This document shows, piece after piece, positions 1 to 10,100 of a DNA stretch of 64,000 bases (position 1 is its first letter; each line of letters opens with the position of its first letter). Location: NCBI GenBank assembly GCA_034509495.1, contig CM067522.1:20955935-21019934 (forward strand), written 5' to 3'. Source of the DNA: Acestrorhynchus altus (Eukaryota > Chordata > Actinopteri > Characiformes > Acestrorhynchidae). The translations under genes were made by a program, and so were the position numbers. A model generated the notes under the pieces. The model saw only the letters and a program-made list of their open reading frames with translations, had not been told where the DNA came from and did not search any database.

Positions 1-738
1 TTTGGAAAATACTTTACTTTCTTTGTGGAGAACATTTAAAACAACTGCCAACATGGCCTAGCAAGTTCAGCCCAAGAGCAGACCACAAGATGTCTCCAAC
101 AATCCTAAAATGTCATCATGGGACCTACAGGTAGCTACCGCTACAGTTAATGTCAAAGTGCACTAAAGTGCCTGCAATTAAGAACCAGAAGAAGAACTTC
201 AAGAACTTTGCTGAAAGCCAGTATGTCCCCAATTTGATGAAAGCAGCTCAGAAAGCATGGCTTCACAACAGCAGATGGTATCAGGCCTATGCTGATAACC
301 AGTGCATCACATCTGACTGATACTTACAGCTGAATCCTGACACTGGAGGAAGTTCTCACTGAGCTGGAAGGCAGAGTATGGGATAAAGCTCAATCTGATC
401 AGGAGGAAGTGTACTTACGATAGATTATTGTAGGCCTCCAAGCACTCTGGCTTGACGTTGTGAACTAGAGGAAGGATTTAGAGCAGATGTTAGGGAGGTC
501 TTGGTTAAAACAATTCTCCAAACATAGTGTAGCAATAGAAATAGGTTGAGCTTCCAAAGGGTTGTAGACACCTACTCATGCTTGTTTCTTACAGCATTTA
601 CTCTTACAGCTCCTCACACGCAGCTTGTTTTATCAAGCATTGGCAGTCAAAAAGGACACTTTGGAGCAGCCAGATTTTAGCCTAAGGTCACCATGCACCG
701 CTGGACCATGGCTTTGAGGATTTGATAGCAATCAATTA
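1..738. other. Probable NIPSNAP-like intron, degenerate sequence
   Basis: Some phrases look like decayed Tc1-type DNA, but I cannot assign it. No exon seen on either strand. Confidence 0.3.
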
Positions 739-744
739 GTGTCA

Positions 745-945
745 GCTGTGGGAAGTCGTGGCTTGGCAGTTAGAGAACCAACCTTGAGACCGGAAAGTTG
801 CCGGTTCAATTCCCTGAACTGGCAGGACACGACTGAAATGGCACTTAACTCCCCAGATGTTGACCAGGCGCTGTGGATAGGGCTGCCCACCGCTCTGGGA
901 ATGTGTGCTCACTGGTCACTAGTGTGTGCGTTCACTAGTGTGTGT
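745..945 (+). mobile_element. tRNA-derived SINE
   Basis: Pol III-type internal promoter: A-box-like TGGCTTGGCAGTTAGAG followed by B-box GGTTCAATTCC. The body (CTTAACTCCCCAG, GATAGGGCTGCCCA) is shared with the copy at 61,895-62,050, and both end in TG-rich sequence. Confidence 0.7.
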
Positions 946-1306
946 GTTTCACATGAATATGTACAGTATATGCATGTTTATGTTTACATTTTGTAGTGTC
1001 ACTAAAAAGATCGCAAATGGATCTTCAGCTAGCATTGGATGGAGCTCCATCACTCAGAAGAAAACTCCAGAGTCCAAAGAGTGAGGACTTTATACCCTTC
1101 TGGCCACCACTTGGCACTGGGCACGGTTACTTTAGGGTAAGGCTTTTATATGGAAGTTACACACCATTGCCAGCAGTGGGGGCATAAACACGTGCATAGA
1201 CAGTACATTGAAGCAGTTTCTACAAACTTTGGGATGCAAATCATGATTAACAACATGGTTTAAGCTGAAGACACAGGAGACGCTTTGCAAGAGAAGGAGC
1301 TCACAC

Positions 1307-1432
1307 TGTATTTTGTAGAGGCCGCTGGTCTCTTTCTTGGAGAGTAGGTTGGAGTGGGCATCTTTCCTGGCGTCCGCTTTGTGTGCAAACATGGACCTCA
1401 ACCAACCACCGTCACTTTCATTTGCCAACCTC
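1307..1432 (-). CDS. nipsnap1: NIPSNAP1/2-like exon (exon 2)
   Basis: NIPSNAP proteins are mitochondrial and act in mitophagy signalling. This 126-bp exon (acceptor GTTAG, donor GTGTGA) reads RLANESDGGWLRSMFAHKAD, ARKDAHSNLLSKKETSGLYK, I plus CA of a Gln codon. GSWxxSxFVxKxDxRKDAHSxLLxKKETxxLYKIQ is the family signature of exon 2. The next exon (FHNVKPEC...) is not seen down to base 1, so it lies beyond the left edge. The first, targeting-peptide exon should lie above 1,432; I could not identify it. NIPSNAP2 is the alternative; 1 is preferred because of the LRRC74B-like neighbour. Confidence 0.85.
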
Positions 1433-1769
1433 CTAACCAGTTTCAAAGAAAAGTAAAGTTTTGTAGAACATATTATGAAATATAATGATAATTAGTGGAG
1501 TGTTGGGAAGCTCGAAAGGCTTTGGAAGTAAAATGTTCCATTTGTGTTCCAAGAAAATGAGGCATTACGTTCTAGCAGAGTGGAGCCCAACTCCTGGCCC
1601 AAAGGGTTGGAGTACAGTACACATGAACTTTTCTACACTACCCACATGGAACTCTGATATGTGGCTGTATATATACTTAAGATTACATTCATCTTAAAAG
1701 TTAATTACATAATGTCTTCGATAAAGAGATAAAGAGAACCAAGTCAAACATATGAGACACAAATATTAT

Positions 1770-2745
1770 AGGTGCTCGTTTATTTAATGAGGAAAATAAT
1801 CTAATTGTCCATATCTGTGAAGGCAAATGTATGGGAGCCTTTAGGATTAGCCAGTAGCGTTATGGATGTAGTGAAGGTGGACATGGAGATGGTTGGTGTA
1901 ACAATAGAGGAGGCAGGGGATAGGGCAATATGGAGGCAGATGATCCGCTGTGGCGACCCCTAAAGGGAGCAGCCGAAAGGAGAAGAAGGATTAGCCAGTA
2001 GCAAGGCATGTAATCGCCCACCAGCTCATAAAGGAACCCAAGGGAACTTCCAACCATCTAAAGGCCTTTTTTTCACATTGGATAATGTTAATGTTCATGA
2101 GAACATTGCTGCCCAGCTGCAGTTTGATAAAGATCACATGGACAAGCCAGAAGACTGGAACACTGTTTTGTGGACAGAAAAGACCAAAGTAGATATTTTG
2201 GTGTAAATGAGATAGATTGTTTGGACAGAGGGAAACACAGCATTCCAGCATGAAAACCCCATCCCGTCTGTGAAACACGGGGGTGGTAGGGTAATGGCTT
2301 GGACCTACTTTGCTGCATCTAGACCAGGACAGCTTTCCATCCTTGATGGAACAATGAATTCTGAAGTATACCAGCAAATTCTAAAGCAAAATGTCAGGAC
2401 ATCTGTCTGTGAGCTGAATCTCAAGAGAATGTGGATCATGCTGAAAGACAACAACCCTGAGGACACAAGTAATTCTACCAAAGAATGTTCAAAGAAAAAT
2501 AAAGTTAATGGTGTGGAATGACCCAATCAAAGTCCTGATGTTGTGGAAGGACCTGAAGCAGATGTTCATGGGAGGAAACCCAACAACACAACAGAGCTGA
2601 AGCTGTTTTGTACGTAGGAATGGACTAAAATTAGTGCAGGTCCGATCAATAGTTACCAGGAACAGTTATCTCTACACAAGGGGGTCACACCAGATACTGA
2701 AAGCAAAGGTTCCCTTCAACAAATAAATGAGCAAGTGTAATTTTT
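1770..2745 (+). mobile_element. Degenerate Tc1-like transposon
   Basis: Contains a broken transposase: GGGRVMAWTYFAASRPGQLS, ILDGTMNSEVYQQILKQNVR, then decayed NPIE-type catalytic region. Stops and indels show it is dead. A LINE tail is inserted at 1,858-1,986. Confidence 0.75.
1858..1986 (+). mobile_element. 5'-truncated RTE-like LINE 3' end
   Basis: Reads VMDVVKVDMEMV... and ...RAIWRQMIRCGDP, the extreme C-terminus of an RTE/BovB-like reverse transcriptase, then an AGAAGAAG tail. A perfect 16-bp target-site duplication (AGGATTAGCCAGTAGC) occurs at 1,843-1,858 and 1,987-2,002. Confidence 0.8.
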
Positions 2746-2779
2746 TGTCTCGTTTTTTAAATTTGGATCCCCTTCTCTA

Positions 2780-3350
2780 ATTTATTACAGTGCAAAAGGA
2801 CTGTGAAAGACTACAGTGTAAACAAGGTAAACATAATGCCAAAATGCATATGTCCAAAAGTTTCCTGACAGTTTTCCAGTGGAATTTCTCTGAAACAGGC
2901 CTCCAGTTGCACAACAGAAGAGCACTACAGAACACTAGAGCCCTGCAATTTGAATGGAACCCAGCACTGACTAGAGAGGAACAAAGCCCCTCGTCACTGG
3001 GTTGTAGAACAGTGGAATGGGTTCTCTGGAATGCTGGAGCTTCAGCCAATATCTTTGGAATTAACAGGAGTGGCAGAAATAATTATCCAACATCAACACC
3101 TGTGACTAAATGCAATCAAATCCACACAGCAGTGTCCCAACACCTAGTGTGAAACCTTGGCAGAAGAGTAGAGGCTGTTACCGCAAAACTCAGAAGAGAG
3201 GTCGACAAACTTTTGGACATATAGTGAGCAGGAAAATCAACTCCAGTTCTTTGCTGGGATATACTGGCCTGCGTGGTAGGCGGCACTCTTCCCAAATCAC
3301 TGGCCTGGAAAAACAGTACAGAACTAATTAAAGAACCCATTCCCAATATG
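2780..3350 (+). mobile_element. Degenerate Tc1-like fragment
   Basis: Phrases such as CRTVEWVLWNAG and a poorly preserved following region resemble a decayed Tc1-type transposase. No intact domain. Confidence 0.4.
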
Positions 3351-3919
3351 ACCACCTACCTGACCAGCAATGACCAGCACAATGTCTCCCTCCAGACTCG
3401 TTTCCTAAGGAGATTTAAGCACAAAGTTGGCGTCATCTTCAGAGCTGCACAAGCAAGCAGTGTGTCTTGTGTCCCTTCAGAACCGCACTGTAATACTTTC
3501 TAAATAGTTGGGTTAATGTTTAACACACTCGTGCCTCCACCTTTGCTCACCAGCAGGCAAAGGGCAAAAGAGACACAGTGAGACCGAGCAAGTTACGCCT
3601 TTGTAGATGACCAGGTGAGATAAAACCAGCGCTGAGAGATTAAGACTTTATCTCAGGCTTTATTGAACTGGAGTAATCCTGTCATTTGGACTGAGTCTAA
3701 AAGAATGGATTTGACAGGTTGACTGATTTTGTCACTTTTTTGGTGTTTAGTTGGGCCGAATTCTTCATGAGCTAAACTGGCTGCTCAAATCTGATTTCTT
3801 TGACCATATAAGTAGAACCTATAGAATTCCAGACAATTAGAAAAGTATTTTATAAGAGACAGATTTGTCTGCATTTGAGAATTTAAATATTTATATAAAG
3901 TTTTGATCAAAAATCTACT

Positions 3920-4260
3920 TTGATAAAAAAATCTTACATTGACAAGGATATTTCTTATAAAAAGTTCTTCAGAATATTTGAAAGTGGTCCAAGTTACACA
4001 TGAAAAAAGCCTAAATGTCCTTAGTTATTTTTGTTATTTATGTACGTATCAGTATTATCCCACATCAGGACGTTTATTCCAAAATTACAATGAACATTGT
4101 GTGAGCAAAGAAAGAACGCAAACAGCCCCTCCCTATAACCCAATATCTGGGTCAGTGATGTCATTAGCCCCACCCCCTCTCTCTGATCAGTCAGAGTCTG
4201 TATGCAGGTTGATCATGTTCACGTGGACAGAGCAGTAAACATGCACTGGAAGCTGGACTT
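3920..4260 (+). repeat. Dispersed repeat with one 52-bp unit
   Basis: Same family as 13,040-13,500, 44,150-44,400 and 57,840-58,260: a TTTATTCTGAAATT-type left part, GTGTGAGCAAAGAA, one GC-rich unit (CCCCCTCTCTCTGATCAGTC) and the right end CACGTGGACAGAGCAGTAAA. Confidence 0.75.
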
Positions 4261-4669
4261 GAAAACGGCATGTAACTGCCCACACAGTGGGGATCTTGGG
4301 TTCTAAGACTATGTTTTAAGTTATAACATAAATGGCAAGAATGTCTAACTGACTGACTGGTTTATAAAATTTAGTCTTAGGCAATGTCTCAACATTTAAT
4401 TTTATATTGTATTAGATTTTTAAATCCAATTTTTACCTGATCCCTATGAGTGTGCAGAAACCCGGGCTCAGCCCATGAGGTTTCCATCAACCAGAGGGTT
4501 TTCAGGATGGGTGCATTCGTTTGGGAATTCCTGCGTTCAGTTCATTTTGTTTTGTGGAATCAGGGGAGGGAAGAGGGTCATGTTAGAAGATTCGGGATTC
4601 CTTCAGAAATATTCATGGCTCGAGAAGTTCAGGCCACACCACAGCCCTGGGATGAAGATGAATACGTCC

Positions 4670-4835
4670 TCCATGGGTAGCCAGCGCAGTCAGAGTTGGG
4701 TCCCCAGATCTGATAGACCAGCTGACTAGCCAACCAAGATCGCACTGGGTGTGATGTAGGGAAAGAGCACCATCTACCCACCTAGACAGGACATTGCTCT
4801 GTCGGACTCCGGCTGCCAATAGTAAACAGCATGAG
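4670..4835 (-). mobile_element. SINE fragment
   Basis: Shares GTGTGATGTAGGGAAAGAGC-type sequence with the body of the SINE at 26,180-26,335; the tRNA head is missing or decayed. Confidence 0.4.
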
Positions 4836-5060
4836 GCTACGGCGTCGGGTTTAACGCAACATGCCAGACGTCTCTGCATGGAGGTGTAGAGGTTCCTAAT
4901 GGTGTCCGGTGATGATCCATCCCATGCAGCTTGAATTGTCTCACTCAGTTCTGCAGATGGTGTGGTAGGGGTGGAGTGTTGATAGAGCGTCCAATAGCGT
5001 CCACACATTTTCAATCAGGGACAGGTCTGGAGATGAGACCGACCACGATGTGTTTTAATG
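4835..5060 (-). mobile_element. Tc1-like relic, family A (C-terminal end)
   Basis: Minus strand reads the transposase 3' end (ENVWxAIGRSINTP type, then MQRRLACCVKPDA) and joins TTTTAATGTTGTGGCTGATC sequence. One of seven copies in the window. Confidence 0.75.
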
Positions 5061-5519
5061 TTGTGGCTGATCTGTGTATTATTTTACAGACAGGATTAAA
5101 AAATGTTGTTGTTCTCAAACATTTAAGGTCCTTTAATGTAACAATGTGTGTGACATTCAGAAACGAGTGGCGTGAACTTCTTGTCAAGGTAAAATGAAAG
5201 GCAACCATTGAACAGAGCTTTATTTATCTCTGTATTCTGTAGCCTTGTCTCCTTGCCCAATGTCAGCCGTTCCTGAAAAGGAAAAGCCCAAAGATGGGCA
5301 TATGCCTGAACTACACCTGAGGTTATAAACGTCTTCAGCATAGTCACCCATGCATGGGAACATCATTGTGCTGAACAGCTGTTCAGATTAAAGTGTGCGG
5401 GTTCTTTGCGCTGAGTAACCTTTCACTGAGCGGAGCTTCATTTCCTTCTGTTTCACTTTACTGATTAACTCTGAATAATTAATGAGGCATAACTGGAATT
5501 CTCTGATCCAAACGGGGTG

Positions 5520-5640
5520 ATCTTGAAATGCACTATGTGGACGAAAGTATTGGGACACCTACACGTTACACCTCTAGGCCTTTACACACACCTGTGCATG
5601 CTTTACGATCAGGCACAACATACCCTCTACCGGAAACGAT
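5520..5640 (+). mobile_element. MITE end (AAAGTATTGGGACACCT family)
   Basis: CACTATGTGGACGAAAGTAT is the terminal sequence of an abundant fish mariner-type MITE. Related ends occur at 15,427, 17,150, 20,610 and 42,270. Confidence 0.5.
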
Positions 5641-5875
5641 TGTCCACCTGGTGAACTGCATTGAGCACTGGGGGTGTTTACCCGGGACTGAATCTGGGCA
5701 TACAGACACTCATTCACACACCAGGGCAATTTAGAGTAGCCATGATATCCATGGTTTTGGAATGTGGGAGGAAACCGGATTAAACCCACGAGGACACTGG
5801 AATTTCCACCCAGATGGGGCCTTGAACCCAAGACCCCAGTGCTGGGGGGCAGACCACCAAGTCGCCAATGCCGAT
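5640..5875 (-). mobile_element. tRNA-derived SINE
   Basis: The minus strand has a tRNA-like head with B-box GGGTTCAAGGCCC at the high end, then a body including AATTGCCCTGGTGTG. Related to 60,520-60,825. Confidence 0.55.
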
Positions 5876-6335
5876 CTTTTATGACATCCCGTTCTTAATC
5901 CTGACCAATGGGCTTCTTAAAATATTTATAGTCACGACCATCATTGTCATCATATAGCAACTTTCCTATGCTCAAGGTCAAGGACAAGTGGAACGTTGAA
6001 GCACAGTGAAGACCAAAGATAACACAATGGCAAGTATGTCTTTAACAGAGACTTGGACAGAGAGAATGCATGCTGAATAGACTTGGGAAGAGAATTCAAT
6101 CATTTCGGAGGTACCACCTATAGAGGTCAACTTAAACCTTGGAACATGAAGCAGCCCCCAACTATGGGATCTGAAGGTACGGGTTGGAACATATATCAGG
6201 AACCAGGTAGTGAGGAGCCAGGCCATGCTGTACATACAGTAGTTGAATTAAAGCACAATATAATCAGCTCAGTTTTTGTTAGTGTTTGGTTTAAGACGTT
6301 CCAACTCATCCAGGACTTTATGTCCTGGTAACACT

Positions 6336-6870
6336 TTAAAATTAAGGTCCTTAAGATAGTAATTAATTAATAGTTCACTAATGTGTCAACTAATTATTTA
6401 TTAACTGAGCCTTTAGAAATGACGTTTTATGGGATGTTTTCGTAGTTTGACATTCTTTTATTCACCCCAAAACCATCTCCATGTCCACCTTCACTACATC
6501 CATAAACCTTCTCTGAGGTCTTCCTCTTCTCCTTCTGCCCGGCAGCTCCATCTCCAACATTCTCTGTCCGATATGTCCACTATTCCTCCTCAACACATGT
6601 CCAAACCATCTCAACCTGGCCTCTCTGGCTTTATCTCCAAACTGCTCCACCTTCACCGTCCCTCTGATCTGCTCGTTTCTGATCTTGTCCATCCTCGTCC
6701 CTCCCAACGAAAACCTCAGCATCTTCATCTCCGCCACCTCCAGCTCAGCCTGCTGTCTTTAAGATGGAGCCACAGTCTCCAAACCAGACATGATAGCAAT
6801 AATGACCATTAATTAATATTTATTACTTTCATAAGTACTGTTAATTAATGCACCCAAAGGTTTAAATCAT
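6336..6870. mobile_element. AT-rich MITE split by a LINE fragment
   Basis: TAACACTTTAAAATTAAGGT with TTAATTAAT motifs (6,336-6,440) and TTAATTAATATTTATTAC motifs (6,800-6,870) look like two halves of one palindromic MITE separated by the LINE piece at 6,462-6,785. Confidence 0.45.
6462..6785 (-). mobile_element. RTE-like LINE reverse-transcriptase C-terminus
   Basis: Minus strand reads AEMKMLRFSLGGTRMDKIRN, EQIRGTVKVEQFGDKAREAR and LRWFGHVLRRN, followed by RRRRGRPQRRFMDVVKVDME. This is the conserved end of RTE/BovB-type polyproteins, without the endonuclease or most of the RT. Confidence 0.8.
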
Positions 6871-7040
6871 AACAGCATGTTATGTTGCCAGGTGGCAGCA
6901 TGTATACTGAAAGCTCTTAGGAGCTCTTTTAGGAATCAACTCTAATGAGCTGGTCAGTTCATTTGACAGACAGATAGAACAATAGTCAAAACTGGGTCTG
7001 GGCTCTTCTGGGGTGAGTGTAGCTCATGGCTCTGAGCCTC

Positions 7041-7157
7041 TCAGCTTGTTGCTTTTTCGAGAGTTCGTAACTTCCCACCGTGCTTGACTTGAAGGTTTGG
7101 AAGTGTTTCTTTAATGGAGCTGAACAAGTCCTCGAACTCCTGGTCCACACTGATGTC
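7041..7157 (-). CDS. lrrc74b: lrrc74-like last coding exon
   Basis: 117 bp with stop: DISVDQEFEDLFSSIKETLP, NLQVKHGGKLRTLEKATS, TGA. The ending resembles the LRRC74 C-terminus (DFSDIxVxxEFxxL). Acceptor TCTAG. Confidence 0.86.
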   Translation of the reverse strand, partial: DISVDQEFEDLFSSIKETLPNLQVKHGGKLRTLEKATS

Positions 7158-10100
7158 CTAGAACGATAACAAGAGCACTGCTGTTATGGTCAGATCAAAC
7201 ATTCACTGGGTTCAGAGCAGCTTAACTGAACGTAGTTTACAGTGAACTTTGAAATCGAGTGGCTCCTCCATGACATTTTCCACAAGATCTACCCTGATCT
7301 TCAATGCTCAGGACCCCACAGGACCACCACACAGCAGCTATTATGTGGGTGGTGGGTCATTCTCAGCATTCTCTGGATCAGACGCAGCAGTGCCGCTGGA
7401 CTGTGTATAAACACTGTGTCCACTCACTGTCCACTCAGTGGGGTGAACCAGCAGACCCCATCCTCCTCCCACCTCCTTCACACTCTTCTGGGAGATGATT
7501 GGCTGGTTGCAAGGTACGAATCTGATTAGTGTCTGACTCAAGTAACCCCAGAGTTTCCCGTGATCTGATTACTCGAGTGCATGTGATTGCATTCTTCAGC
7601 TCTGCTCCTGAAGACCTACCTTCCTGCGGGTTTCAACTCCGTCCCAAATCTAAGGACCTGTTCGCACCCGGGATTAACCGAGTCAACCAGCCAATTATCT
7701 CATATAAGAGTTAAGCTCTGCAAAACACAAAAGTACATTGGGGCTTTTCTATTGGTCCATTTGTCTCTTAAAAATACAATAAAATGAAAATCAAAAATTG
7801 GAAAAAGTCATCATGAAAAAGTTGGTTTTCTTCATAATATAATTCAGAACAATGAACGGTCATCTATTTCATATTCGTTACATGTAAAGTGACATAATGC
7901 AAGCTTCCCTGTTTTAATGTTGATACCGTCTGATTAGTAATTGGTTCAAATTCCAGATGTAATTTCCTAAGAATTTGAGAAACGCTAGTTAACAATTTAA
8001 TGGCCTGCAATATTTCACATACAGGGGCAGTACAAGCCCCATTTTTTTCAACCCCACCCCTGTCAACCCCACCCACAGTCCCATGAGTTTTCTTTTTTGA
8101 AAAAGTCCCGCCCTCAACTACAGAAGCCAATCAGCGTGCTGGTTACCGATAACGTCCCACCTTTCAAACAAAAGGACCAGTCAGCTTGTTGGTTACAGTT
8201 AAAGTCCTATCCTTCAACAAAAAGAACCAATCAGCTTGCTGGTTACTGATAAATTCCAACTGAGGCATCTGGAGAAAGCTGGAAAATCTCAGTTTCTGTG
8301 CATCACTGATCCGAATGCCACAAACTATTCTTAGATTTTAATCCAATTTTATCACTAAATTAAAAGAAGTTTTTGAAACAGTAATTTGAGCTTTAGTTTC
8401 CAGTATTTTGGTCCTCATTCAAAGAGCCCGTGCTTGATTATGACCATCAGTGTGCACGCCAATCTTCATTGCCCCTGAAGGTGGTCTGATTTTGGTTGAA
8501 ATAGGACAAATTGCCCCTTTTTTAAATTTGGGTTGCTGACTGCTGCTCTAATATGTACAAGGTTCTAGGAAAGAACACATACAGAGAAGTCCAGCTGCTC
8601 CATTGCAGATGCTGGGTTTGCTTCTATGGCCTTCAGGACTGCAAAACAGCCGGCTGACTGCATGGGATTCCGAGACATCTGTATCGGAAAAATCAAAAGA
8701 GACTGTAAGCAGATTATCCGTCTGCGCCAAAGTTTAATTGAAAGCTTCTATAGACGCTACTTTTATCCCAGTATCACACACTTCCCTGCTGGTTCTACAG
8801 AAACCAATTGCCTTACTCGGAGAATCCGAATGTTCTTGTTCACTTTGAGGCCCACGGCTAAATGGATTGCTCCTTCAGGGGGGATTCGATTGACGCTGCG
8901 GAGAAAGAGCGGAATCACAGATGTGAAATGATGAGCAATGTTTCAGAAAGATGCCAATCAGACAAACAAGACAATCTACTTCAAAGGATGTCGTTTGATA
9001 GACGACCCGGACTAACTAGGGTGACTGATGAGGGAACAGCTTTCACACGAAAGAGAAACCCCCGAAGATCAAGCTCAGTAATCATCCAGTCTCCGTGTGG
9101 GAGCGAAGCAGACAGGGCCTCTGTTCTAGGGCATGGTTGGACTGGTCAGTGTGTGAAGTTAAAAGCAAAAAACACTAAAGCTCAGCTCGATTTATATTTC
9201 AGACCTCCTTCACATTTCCCTCCACCTGTAACTATCTGAACAGATTTTCATTATTACTCTTCATTTTATTCATTATTTATTTATTTTGGTTATTGTATTG
9301 ATATTTTCCTCTTATTTTCCTTTTAATATTATAATTATTTTATTGTTATTTCAGTTATTATAGTTATTTTTCAGCTTCATTTTAGTTGCTTTTCTTATTG
9401 TCATTTACTTTTGTTTTAAGTGTTATAATTTTAGATAGTAGTTTTAAAATCGTCATTTTTTAACATCGATTTTTAATTCCTTAAAAGTTGAATTTATTAA
9501 TATATTTCCTAATTCTGATGTTATGTCTGATATTCCTGTAATCTAGTAAAAATATTAATAAAACATAAAAACTTAAAACTTAATTAAAACTTAAAAACGT
9601 GCCCCAGAAATGCAATGCAATGTTATATTATGTTATTTTGCTTTTATTTTAAAGTAAAATACATTTTAAATTTAGCATTATTGTATATACATGTATCAGT
9701 ATAAGCTTTTAAATATTTTTGTTTGTTTGTTTTTTTGTCAAAGAACAACCAGTAAGTCCTTCAAATATTTGGCTGCGACGTGACGTTTCAATCTCTTATT
9801 ATCTAACATATAAGATTCGTCTCTGTCTGAGGTCCAGAGGGCTCTGCAGCAGGTTATCATGAAGGATGTCTTTGTCCATCGCTGCAGTCATCTTTCCCTC
9901 AATTCTGACTGGTCTCCCAGTATATGGTGCAGAAAAACATCTCCACAGCATGATGCTGCCACCACCATGCTTCACTGTAGGGATGGTGTTGGCTAGGAGA
10001 TGAGCAGAGCCTGGCTTCCTCCAGACCTGATGCTTGACATTGACAAGTCCAAAGCGTTCAATCTTTAGGTGCCTTTAGGTAAACTCCAGACAGGCTGTCA

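Noticed and set aside
745..945. Possible tRNA gene
   Set aside because: Boxes A and B are present, but there is no cloverleaf or intact acceptor stem, and the body matches a second dispersed copy: it is a SINE.
5123..5347. Possible first (targeting-peptide) exon of the NIPSNAP-like gene
   Set aside because: It begins with Met and is open, but shows no mitochondrial presequence character and no donor of the needed phase.
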